Assembly (NCBI RefSeq): GCF_900100345.1
Contig: NZ_FMTT01000012.1
Span: 83,453-147,452 of the forward strand
Direction of reading: 5' to 3'
Source of the DNA: Paenibacillus tianmuensis
GTDB lineage: Bacteria; Bacillota; Bacilli; Paenibacillales; NBRC-103111
Length of the DNA stretch: 64,000 nucleotides
The notes under the pieces were generated by a model, which saw only the letters and a list, made by a program, of their open reading frames with translations, had not been told where the DNA came from and searched no databases. The translations under genes and the position numbers were made by a program. Position 1 is the stretch's first letter, and the number at the start of each line of letters is the position of its first letter. Shown in pieces: positions 52,481 to 61,700 of the stretch.

Positions 52481-53737
52481 ATGAACGCTAAAGACACGTT
52501 AAACAAAACCGCCTCGGCCGGCATGCTTGCGCTGACCGGGGTCAGCCTGGCGCATCTGCTGAACGACGCGATGCAGTCCGCCATTCCTGCGGTATTCCCG
52601 ATCTTTCAGCAATCGATGCAGCTCAGCTTCGCGCAAATCGGCTGGATCGCCTTCGCCCTGAACATCACCGCCTCCGTATTGCAGCCGCTTGTCGGCTATT
52701 ATACCGACAAGCGTCCGACGCCTCTGCTGCTTCCGGCCGGCATGGTGTTCTCGCTGCTCGGCATGATCGGGTTCGCCTACTCGGCCAATTGGTGGATGCT
52801 GATTGCCTCTGCCTTGCTGCTGGGGATCGGCTCGTCCGTGCTGCATCCCGAATCTTCGCGGGTTGCCCACATTGCCTCCGCCAAAGGAAGAGGACTGGCC
52901 CAATCCATCTTTCAGGTCGGGGGCAACACCGGACAGGCGCTGGCTCCCTTAATCGTCGCCTGGCTCGTGGTGCCTCAAGGACAACGAGGGCTGCTCTTAT
53001 TCTCGTTCGCCGCTGTATTGGGAATCGTGCTGCAGGGCGTCGTCTCGGGCTGGTACCGGCGTCATCTTGGCGCTCAGGCTTCCAAGAAACGGAGCGCATT
53101 ACCGGCCGATCCGAAGCCCTTGAAAAAAGGATATGTCTCCTTCGTCATCGGACTGCTGATTGTCTTGCTGTTCTCCAAATTTGTGTATATGGCCGGCATG
53201 ACCGGCTATTATGCCTTTTATTATATGGACCGGTACGGGTTGTCCTTGGAAAAGGCCCAGCTTTGCTTGTTCGTGCTGCAAGCGGCCGGCATGCTCGGGA
53301 CGCTGTTCGGCGGCCCGCTTGCCGACCGGTTCGGACGGAAGCGGATCATCTGGTTTTCCATTCTCGGCACCGCGCCGTTCTCACTGCTGCTGCCCTATGC
53401 AACGCCGTTCTGGGCCGCCGTGCTTTGCTTTATGATCGGCGCCATACTCATGTCCGGGTTTACGGTGATTATCGTGTACGCTCAAGAGCTGCTCCCGGGA
53501 AAGGTCGGAACCGTCGCCGGGTTGTTTTTCGGATTGGCTTTCGGACTCGGCGGGCTCGGATCTGTCGTCCTGGGCTCGCTGATCGATAAGACGAGCGTCT
53601 CCTTCGTCATTCAGCTCTGCGCCTTCCTCCCGCTGCTGGGCGCCGCAGCCCTGCTTCTGCCCAAAGACGTAAGCGCAGTCCGGCAAACGCCGGAAGCGGA
53701 GACGGTCTCGGGCAGGCTGCCTGCCGAATCCCGGTAA
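52481..53737 (+). CDS. MFS exporter, fosmidomycin-resistance (Fsr) type
   Basis: 418 aa, 12 membrane helices. Fsr-like features: SLAHLLNDAMQSAIPAVFPI near the N-terminus, SSVLHPESSRVAH, and the MFS loop GPLADRFGRKR. Family exports fosmidomycin-like and other small molecules; the actual substrate is unknown. Start ATG 52481, nine bases after AAAAAAGG; an upstream in-frame extension reads into the divergent promoter. Confidence 0.87.
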   Translation: MNAKDTLNKTASAGMLALTGVSLAHLLNDAMQSAIPAVFPIFQQSMQLSFAQIGWIAFALNITASVLQPLVGYYTDKRPTPLLLPAGMVFSLLGMIGFAYSANWWMLIASALLLGIGSSVLHPESSRVAHIASAKGRGLAQSIFQVGGNTGQALAPLIVAWLVVPQGQRGLLLFSFAAVLGIVLQGVVSGWYRRHLGAQASKKRSALPADPKPLKKGYVSFVIGLLIVLLFSKFVYMAGMTGYYAFYYMDRYGLSLEKAQLCLFVLQAAGMLGTLFGGPLADRFGRKRIIWFSILGTAPFSLLLPYATPFWAAVLCFMIGAILMSGFTVIIVYAQELLPGKVGTVAGLFFGLAFGLGGLGSVVLGSLIDKTSVSFVIQLCAFLPLLGAAALLLPKDVSAVRQTPEAETVSGRLPAESR

Positions 53738-53761
53738 GCCTGGCCTGCGCTCCCAAGCTAA

Positions 53762-53805
53762 AACAGAACAGACCTCCGGGCCGCATCGGCAGCCTTCGGA
53801 GGTCT
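53762..53805 (+). terminator. Terminator of the MFS gene
   Basis: AACAGACCTCCG / CGGAGGTCTGTT stem with T-rich flank. Confidence 0.85.
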
Positions 53806-53824
53806 GTTTCATTGGAATCTTCGG

Positions 53825-54337
53825 CTATTCCCAAGGAAAATCCGTAATCAAATAATCGGCAAATGCCTTGCTTTGCTCCCGGCGAATTCTGCGCATTTCC
53901 GCCCGGTGCTTCGCCGTTTCGTGCAGCCGCTTCTCTTCCTCCGTCTCCGGAACGACTTGCGGCACCGCGACGGGCCGCTGGTCATCATCCAGCGCGACGA
54001 AGGTCAGAAAGGCCGTTGCCGCGATTTTCCGCTCGCCGGTAATCAGGTCCTCGGTGATCACTTTGACGAACACCTCCATCGAGCTTTTGCCGGTCCACGT
54101 GACGAACGATTCGAGACAGACTGATTCCGTTTGCCGCACGGGCGACAAAAAGTCGACGGAGTCGGTAGATGCGGTAACGACGTTTTCGCGGCAATGCTTG
54201 GAAGCCGAAATCGAAGCGATATCGTCAATATAAGCCATCAGCTTGCCGCCGAATAGCGTATCGTGATTGTTGACATCAGTCGGGAACACCCGGGAAGTCT
54301 TGTAGCATCGCGATTGTTTGGCATATTGTTGTTCCAT
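53825..54337 (-). CDS. Acyl-CoA thioesterase (hotdog fold, YkhA-like)
   Basis: 170 aa. Hotdog domain: DVNNHDTLFGGKLMAYIDDI with the catalytic Asp, TASTDSVDFLSPV, and a charged C-terminal helix (KRLHETAKHRAEMRRIRREQ). Similar to B. subtilis YkhA, which hydrolyses acyl-CoA esters. AAAGGGG upstream of ATG 54337. Confidence 0.9.
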   Translation of the reverse strand: MEQQYAKQSRCYKTSRVFPTDVNNHDTLFGGKLMAYIDDIASISASKHCRENVVTASTDSVDFLSPVRQTESVCLESFVTWTGKSSMEVFVKVITEDLITGERKIAATAFLTFVALDDDQRPVAVPQVVPETEEEKRLHETAKHRAEMRRIRREQSKAFADYLITDFPWE

Positions 54338-54357
54338 AAGTCAGGCGCCCCTTTACA

Positions 54358-55266
54358 TTATCCTATCAATTTCATTAATCCCCTGAATTCCAGCTCTTCA
54401 AACTTGCTCAGGACCGTTTGCCTGTCCATTTCCCAGAAGCAGCTTTCCAGCGCGCAGGCGACGGGAGCTTCGCAGCAAATCGTAGCCAGGCTTCGCGAGA
54501 GGTGAAGCATGTCGAGCTGCGTCTCGATCTTGGAGCGGACGCCCTTCGGCAGCAGCGCAAGATTTTCTAAAATCCCTTCGATGGATTCGTACTCCACCAG
54601 CAGCTTGAGCGCCGTCTTTTCTCCGATGCCCTTCACACCCGGGTAATTATCCGCCGTGTCGCCCATGAGCCCTTTGAGATCGATAATTTGATTCGGTGTG
54701 AGCTGCATTTCCTCAAACAGCGATTCCGGACTGTAGACGGCGTAATTGCCTTGGCCCTTCTTCATAATCACGACGCGCACCCGCTCAGCCACGAGCTGCA
54801 GCATATCGTGATCTCCCGTCAGTATGTATACTTCCGCGTCCTGACTATAGTGCTTCGCCAGCGTGCCGATGCAATCGTCAGCCTCATACCCGGTGATGCC
54901 GACGTTCATGACGCCGAAGCTGGACGTTACTTCTTTGACAAGGTCGAACTGGGGAATAAGCTCTTCCGGGCAATCGACCCGGTTCGCCTTATATTCCGTG
55001 AATTGCTCGCTGCGGAACGTTTTGCTCCCCATGTCCCAGCAGCATACGATGTGTGTCGGCGCAAACCGCTGAACCGCGTCCCAAAAATATTTCACGAATC
55101 CGAATACAGCGTTCGTCGGCGTCCCGTTGCTCGTCTTCATAATATATCCGCTGTAGGAAGTGGCATAAAAAGCGCGGAACAGCAAGGCCATCCCGTCGAC
55201 GAGCAGAACCCGCGGCAGCGTCGCATTGTTATCATGTATATCGTTTGTATCCTTCAACTGCTCCAA
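54358..55266 (-). CDS. 5'-3' exonuclease (PolI N-terminal type, YpcP-like)
   Basis: 302 aa FEN-like nuclease without a polymerase domain. Metal-binding residues in LLVDGMALLFRAFYAT, YEADDCIGTLA and LTGDHDMLQL; HhH motif GLMGDTADNYPGVKGIGEKT. Stand-alone relatives act in Okazaki fragment processing with PolI. TTG start at 55266 with GGGAGAG seven bases upstream. Precedes the thioesterase gene by 20 bp. Confidence 0.92.
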   Translation of the reverse strand: MEQLKDTNDIHDNNATLPRVLLVDGMALLFRAFYATSYSGYIMKTSNGTPTNAVFGFVKYFWDAVQRFAPTHIVCCWDMGSKTFRSEQFTEYKANRVDCPEELIPQFDLVKEVTSSFGVMNVGITGYEADDCIGTLAKHYSQDAEVYILTGDHDMLQLVAERVRVVIMKKGQGNYAVYSPESLFEEMQLTPNQIIDLKGLMGDTADNYPGVKGIGEKTALKLLVEYESIEGILENLALLPKGVRSKIETQLDMLHLSRSLATICCEAPVACALESCFWEMDRQTVLSKFEELEFRGLMKLIG

Positions 55267-55372
55267 GCTTCATCTCTCCCATAAATCGTTATTCCTTCAT
55301 CATTATAACACAGGTTCGCATGCCGGGACGGAACGTTTGCACATGCAAAAAGACCCAGCCTCTTTCCACTCC

Positions 55373-55396
55373 AAAAAAAAGAATCCCGATCGATTC
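55373..55396 (-). terminator. Weak terminator after the NRPS genes
   Basis: Minus-strand GAATC / GATTC stem followed by eight T. Short stem but good T-run. The rest of 55267-55452 holds no gene. Confidence 0.5.
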
Positions 55397-55452
55397 GGAG
55401 ACCTGAAAGGCCCCCTGTTCGATCAGGATGAATTAGGTTAATAGCCCAATGG

Positions 55453-58400
55453 CTACAGCTGTTCCGTCCGTTCGACGATTTCCTTCACGATGCCTTGAAT
55501 GACTTTTGCATTATCCTCTACAAAACCAGGGAAAAGCAGATCCAAATGCTCGCCCTTCAGCTCATATTCCGTATACCGGGTTTGGGTTGCATCCTTCCAA
55601 AAAAAGCGGTTATATTTTACTTCTTCCCCAGTATCCGAATTTTGTTCAACCAAGCAGTGGATGTTTGCTTGAACTGCCCCTGAGTTGACCAGATCGCTTA
55701 AATAGTGGTGGTAAGCATAAATTTTCTTCCTGACTTTCTCTTTGGTCACGGGGGCGTTTAGGACTTGGTTGTACGGCTCAGGCACATACGCAAATAAGTA
55801 GTCGGTTTCATAATCGAGTCTCTCAGGCAAGCCAACAGCATAATTCCGTCTTGTCGAATCCACGATCAGGACATCAGACACTTCGTACCCCTTCTTTTCC
55901 ATCGCTTTCGCCACTTCAAAGACCAGATTGCCTCCTGCCGAATAACCGAGAAGCACATACGGTCCTTGCTCCTGAATGCGCAGAATCGATTCGATGTAGG
56001 AATCATACAAGTCTGCATGATCCTTGTAATTCTCGATGAAATCAAGCGTGTACACCGTGCAGTGGTTGTTCAGGTGCCTGGCCATATCTGAAAACATCAT
56101 GCCATATCCGAGCACTGGCGGGAAGCAGAACACATTGAGAAAACCAGGGCTATTGAGCTTGATGATGTTGCCGCCGCGGTGATATTCGTACTTGGTAAAC
56201 TCAAGCTGCAAGAGTTCCGCAGCCAACGCTTCGACCGAAGGATAATCATAGACGACGCGAATGGGGATATCCACCTGAAGCTCATCATAGATTTTTTCGG
56301 TCAATTGCAGCACCTTTAAGGAATGGCCCCCGATGTCAAAGAAGTTGTCTTTCACACTTACACGCTCACGCCCCAGTACGTCTTGGTAGATTTCAACGAG
56401 CTTCGTTTCCATGGGGGTATGCGGAGCTTCGTAATCCTCGCCTTCGATTAGCGATGCATCCGGTTCAGGCAGTGCCCGCCGGTCCACCTTGCCGTTCGGA
56501 TTTAGTGGAAGATACTCCAGCTGAACAAAATGAGCCGGTATCATGTATTCCGGAAGCTCCTGCAGCAGCTCGCTCCGTATACGGCTCGCCGGGATGGCTT
56601 CCTCCGCCGAGTAGTAGGCGCACAAATATTTCCCGCCACCTTCCTCTTCGCGGACGACCACCACCGCTTGCTGTATGCTCCCGATCTTAAACAGCTCGGC
56701 TTCGATTTCCGTAAGCTCGATGCGGAAACCGCGGATTTTCACCTGCTCGTCGATTCTTCCCTTATACTCCAACACGCCATCAGGACGCCATCTGGCCAAG
56801 TCTCCTGTACGATAGCAGCGGCCTCCGCCGGCAAACGGATTCGGGATAAACTTCCCAGCCGTCAACTCCGGTTGGTTCAAATAGCCGCGTGCTACGCCGT
56901 CCCCGCCGACGAGCAGTTCCCCCCATGCGCCAATAGGAGCCAGCTTGTTTGCCACGTTGACGACGTAAGCGGTGGAGTGAGCAATCGGACGGCCGATCGG
57001 CACAGCTTCCGTTTGTTCCCCGACAACCCTATGCGTGGTGGAAAACGTGGTATTCTCCGTAGGTCCATATCCATTGATAAAATGCAGCGACGGATGCTCG
57101 CGAAGCACACGGTTGACATGGGGCACGGACAAAACATCCCCACCGACAATAAGCGTGTGCAGACCGCTAAACAGGCCGATGTCCTGCTGGGACAATTGAC
57201 AAAACAACGGGGACGTCAGCCACAACGTCGTAATTCCATAGGCTTGGATCGCTTCCTTCAGCTTCGCCGCACTCAAAATAACGTCCTTATCGACGAGATA
57301 AAGCGTGCCCCCATTCAACAAAGCGCCCCAAACTTCAAAAGTGGAGGCATCGAAGACGACCGCGCCGGTTTGCAGAATCCGCGTGTTTTCATCCAGCTCG
57401 ACATAATTCGTCTGTTTCACGAGTCGCACGACGTTGCGGTGCTCGACCATAACGCCCTTAGGTCTTCCCGTCGACCCCGATGTATACATGATATAGGCGA
57501 GCTGCTGCGGGTCATGTGTGGCTGCTGAGCCTGCGTGACGCGCTTCAATGTCCGCCAGCGGAGCCTTTACAGACGCCTCGTTGATATCCAAGATTTGTTC
57601 GATGGCGTCTGAGAAAACTACCGCTCTTTCGCGGGAAGCCTCAGAGGACAGCAGCACCCGGACGCCGGAGTCTTCCAGCAAGTAACGAATACGCTCGTCC
57701 GGATAATCCGGATCAATCGGAACATAAGCACCCCCGGCTTTCAGAATGCCGAGGATGCCGGCAATCATATCGATGGAACGCCCAGCGATAATGCCGACAA
57801 ACTCTTCCTTCTCTATGCCAGCTTTCTCCAAAGCCGCGGCAATAGTGCTGGACCGCCCGGCAAGCTCCAGGTAAGTCAGGGATTCCCCGCCGCACACCAC
57901 AGCGGTCTGATCAGGCAGGCGCCGGGCCTGTTCTTCAAATAACTGGTGGATCGTGAACTCCCGGGGATACGGAGCCGCAGCCGGGTTGAATCGCTCAAGC
58001 AGTTGCTCCTTCTCTTCCTTCGATAGAAAATCGGCTTGCAGGAGGGGCAGCTCCGGTTCAAACAACACCACGGAAAAGAGCTTGTGCAGATGCGCAAGCA
58101 GCTGTCGGATGAACCCCTCCTCATACTTGCTGCCCTCATACGAAACCTGCACGGAAGCCGCCCCATCCTGCCAGTCAAAATGGAACGCAAGCTCGGCAAC
58201 CACTTTCTCGGCATGGTTCTCGGTGTGAAGCTGATTGAGCGTTACCCACGTGGCGATCAAGGGAATCCCGCTGGCAAGCAGCGGGATTTGCACCTGTCCG
58301 GTGTAATTCCAGTAAGGCAGGTTTTGATGCTCGATGGCTTCAGATACCGAGCTGCTCAGGCTGTTCAGCAAGCTGCGGAAGTTCGTATCCGGGCTGATCC

Positions 58401-58734
58401 GGGTTTTGATCAGCAAAAGCGGATTTACTGGAGCAGCGCTGTCGCCTAGAGCCGGGACTGGAGGCGTACCGACAATCAGTTGCTCTTCATTCGTGTAAGC
58501 ATAGAGCAGCGCCTGGACACCCGCCATCAAGACCATAAATACGGGAAGCGGCGCTCCCCCGCCAGTAATCGCGGCGATCCGGCCGGAAATCTCCGGCGCA
58601 AACGTGTTCGATACATGTTGGATGCCCTCAGGAGCATTGTTCCGGCCGCTTGTATAAGGAAAGGCCGTTACCCGATCCTCACTATCGAACCTGTCCTGCC
58701 AAAACGTCCTTTCCTTCTCAAACATGATTTGCAT
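55453..58734 (-). CDS. Terminal NRPS protein: half condensation domain, A (Val), T, TE
   Basis: 1093 aa. Residues about 1-235 match only the C-terminal lobe of a condensation domain, with no HHxxxDG. The adenylation domain spans about 250-770 (YTSGSTGRPKGV, YRTGDLARW). Residues aligned with the ten-position GrsA code read D-A-F-W-I-G-G-T-F-K, the known valine code. T domain Ser in FFDIGGHSLKV, then a type I thioesterase with GYSAGG near the C-terminus. It should load Val as the last residue and release the peptide. GAGGTGG site before ATG 58734; 15 bp after the preceding NRPS gene. Confidence 0.93.
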   Translation of the reverse strand: MQIMFEKERTFWQDRFDSEDRVTAFPYTSGRNNAPEGIQHVSNTFAPEISGRIAAITGGGAPLPVFMVLMAGVQALLYAYTNEEQLIVGTPPVPALGDSAAPVNPLLLIKTRISPDTNFRSLLNSLSSSVSEAIEHQNLPYWNYTGQVQIPLLASGIPLIATWVTLNQLHTENHAEKVVAELAFHFDWQDGAASVQVSYEGSKYEEGFIRQLLAHLHKLFSVVLFEPELPLLQADFLSKEEKEQLLERFNPAAAPYPREFTIHQLFEEQARRLPDQTAVVCGGESLTYLELAGRSSTIAAALEKAGIEKEEFVGIIAGRSIDMIAGILGILKAGGAYVPIDPDYPDERIRYLLEDSGVRVLLSSEASRERAVVFSDAIEQILDINEASVKAPLADIEARHAGSAATHDPQQLAYIMYTSGSTGRPKGVMVEHRNVVRLVKQTNYVELDENTRILQTGAVVFDASTFEVWGALLNGGTLYLVDKDVILSAAKLKEAIQAYGITTLWLTSPLFCQLSQQDIGLFSGLHTLIVGGDVLSVPHVNRVLREHPSLHFINGYGPTENTTFSTTHRVVGEQTEAVPIGRPIAHSTAYVVNVANKLAPIGAWGELLVGGDGVARGYLNQPELTAGKFIPNPFAGGGRCYRTGDLARWRPDGVLEYKGRIDEQVKIRGFRIELTEIEAELFKIGSIQQAVVVVREEEGGGKYLCAYYSAEEAIPASRIRSELLQELPEYMIPAHFVQLEYLPLNPNGKVDRRALPEPDASLIEGEDYEAPHTPMETKLVEIYQDVLGRERVSVKDNFFDIGGHSLKVLQLTEKIYDELQVDIPIRVVYDYPSVEALAAELLQLEFTKYEYHRGGNIIKLNSPGFLNVFCFPPVLGYGMMFSDMARHLNNHCTVYTLDFIENYKDHADLYDSYIESILRIQEQGPYVLLGYSAGGNLVFEVAKAMEKKGYEVSDVLIVDSTRRNYAVGLPERLDYETDYLFAYVPEPYNQVLNAPVTKEKVRKKIYAYHHYLSDLVNSGAVQANIHCLVEQNSDTGEEVKYNRFFWKDATQTRYTEYELKGEHLDLLFPGFVEDNAKVIQGIVKEIVERTEQL

Positions 58735-58749
58735 GGGGCCACCTCCGAA

Positions 58750-61700
58750 TCAGAATGTAAAATGAATCGTTTCCTGTATGGGCTTGCTTTGCCCAAGGCC
58801 GCTTCCGAATTTCCAATCGTTAATGGCCCCCGCAGGATTGCGCCCAATCTCTGCCAGCAACGTTGTAAAATGCCTGGCGAGCTGTTCCACGACCTGCTTG
58901 TTAAACAGCTTTGTTGAATATTCGATGGTGCCCAGCAGCCCTTCCTCGGCCACGCTCATCGTTAAAGTCAGATCGAATTTGGCTGTTGCAAGCTCTTGAG
59001 CGTAAGACTCAAAGGTCAGCGATTCCATCGTTGATTCCTGGTGTTCTAAATTGTCAAACATAAATGCAGCGTCAAAAAGCGGATTGCGGCTCGGATTGCG
59101 CGGAACATTCAAGCGTTCCATCAGCTCCTCCAGCGGATATTCCTGATGCTCGAACGCCAGCAAGGTCCGTTCCTTGACTTCTTGCAAATAGCTGAGAAAG
59201 CTTTTGTCCTTCGCCGGATAATTGCGGAGCGGTATCGTATTGACGAACATGCCAACGATTCCTTCCAGGTCGGTGGACAGCCGTCCTGCTACCGGCGAGC
59301 CGATAATGATATCTTCCTGGCCGCTGTACTTGGACAACAGCACCGTATAGGCGGCGAGCAGAATCATATACATCGTCGTACCGGTTTCGGCGGCCAGCTT
59401 GCGCAGTATTTCCGCGGTTTGCGGCTCTACCGTAAATTCGAGATTCGCCCCTTCAAAGCTGCGCTGGGCAGGTCTTGGGTAGGCGATAGGCAAATCCAGC
59501 ACCGGCAGTGTGCCCGACATATGATCCAGCCAAAATTCCTCTTGCTTGCGGCGGCGCTCAGAAGACGCCGCTTCCTGCTGCCATACGGCGTAATCCTTAT
59601 ACTGAAGCGTGAGTGGAGACGGCTCTTGACCGTTATAGAATTGCGCAACCTCCTGAACGATAATTTGCGACGATACGCCGTCGGTAATAATATGGTGCAT
59701 GTCGATCAACAGCAGGTGGCGGGCCGGCTCCAGTTCGATAAGACGAATGCGGATCAGCGGCGGACGCTGCAAGTCAAACGGGCGGACGAAGCTGCGAATA
59801 TGATGATCCGCCTCCGCTTCCGGTATTTGCACAAATTCCAGAATAAAATCGACATCGTCGTAAACCCGCTGTATGACTTGGCCATCCACGATGCCAAAGC
59901 CGGTTCGCAGCATCTCATGCCGCTCAATCAGACGAAGGAAAGCGTGCTCCAACCGCCCGCGGTCAAGTTCACCCTTCACCAAAAGCACGGTCGGCATGTT
60001 ATAGCTCACCTCTCCTCCTGCCTGGTGGCTAAGCAGATAAAGCCCCTTTTGCGCAGATGTTACCGGGTAATACTCCATAACCGGCGCTACTGGAATCGTT
60101 GCATACGCCGATTGCTGCAAGCTCTCTGCTGCTTTTGCCAATTGTTCGATGGTTGGAGCGCGGAACACCTCCCGCAGCGGGATCTGAACGTTCATTTCTT
60201 TGTAGATACGCGCCACCATCGCGGTAGCACGCAGCGAATGTCCGCCGATGTCGAAGAAATTGTCCTTGACACCGACCCTCTCCAGTCCCAGCACATCCTG
60301 CCAAATGAGCGCAAGCTGTTCCTCCGTCGTCGTGCGCGGTGCCGCATACTCTTGCCCCGATTGTACAGCTATTTCCGGCGCCGGCAGTGCCTTGCGGTCG
60401 ATTTTGCCACTGACCGTGAGCGGCATCCGTTCGACCTGCACAAAGTACGTCGGCAGCATATAGCTTGGAAGCTCTTTCGATAGCGCCTCGCGCAGCTCGC
60501 CTGCCGTCAGCTCTTTTGTCGCTACATAGTACGCGCACAGCAACTTCTGGCCTTGGCCGTCATCGCGGGCCACTACAACGGATTCCAGCACCGAGTCGAT
60601 GCGGAGCAATTCGGTTTCCAGCTCGCCCAGCTCAATTCGGTAACCGCGGATTTTCACCTGATGGTCGATCCTGCCCAGGTACTCGATGTTCCCATCGGGC
60701 AGCCATCTGGCCAGGTCTCCGGTCCGGTACATCCGCTCCCCTGCCACAAATGGATCAGCCGTAAACTTCTCCGCTGTTAATTCCGGACGGTTTAAGTAAC
60801 CTCTTGCCACCTGCACCCCGGCGATGCACAGCTCGCCTGCCACCCCGACCGGCTGCAACTGCTCCGTGCCTTCCTTCAGGATATACAGCCGTGTATTGCG
60901 AACCGGCTTGCCGATCGGAATCGCCGCATACGCCCGGTCCGGCTCGCAATCGAAGTACGACACCTCGACCGTCGCTTCCGTCGGTCCGTACAGGTTCACC
61001 AGCCTCGCTCCGTTTAGCCGCCCAAACGTTTGGTAGAAGCGAGACACATGCTGCTGCGGCAATGCTTCCCCGCTCGCGGATACCAGCACCAGGCTCGCTG
61101 TTTGCTCGGCAAGCTCGTGCTCCGGCTGCTGCTCGGCATAATCCAGGAACGCAGGCAGCATCGTAGGCACGAAATGGGTCCGGGTGACGCCATAACGCCC
61201 TATCGTCTCCAGAATGCGCTCCGGGCTTTTCTCCCCGCCTGGGATAAGCAGGCACACACTGGCACCCACCGTTGCCCAGCCGAACAACTCCCATACGGAC
61301 ACGTCGAACGTAAACGGCGTCTTTTGCAGGATCACATCGCGTTCGCCGACTTGGTAGCGCTGCTGCATCCACTGCAGTCGGTTAAGCACGCCGTGATGCT
61401 CGATCATAACCCCCTTCGGCTTGCCGGTCGAGCCCGACGTATAGATGACATACGACATATCGCGCGGACCGGAACCAAGCGGCAGGTTCGTCGCGTCTTC
61501 GGCATAAACTGCTTCTTCGTTCAGGCAAATAACGCGGCTTTCCAGTTCACGAGGCACGCGGTCCAGGAAGCGGCTTAGCGTCAGCAGCAGCCTCGCTCCC
61601 GAATCTTCGACGATGTAGCGGATACGCTCGGCCGGATACTCCGGATCGATTGGCACATAAGCGCCGCCTGCTTTCAGGATCGCGTAAATGCCCACGATCA

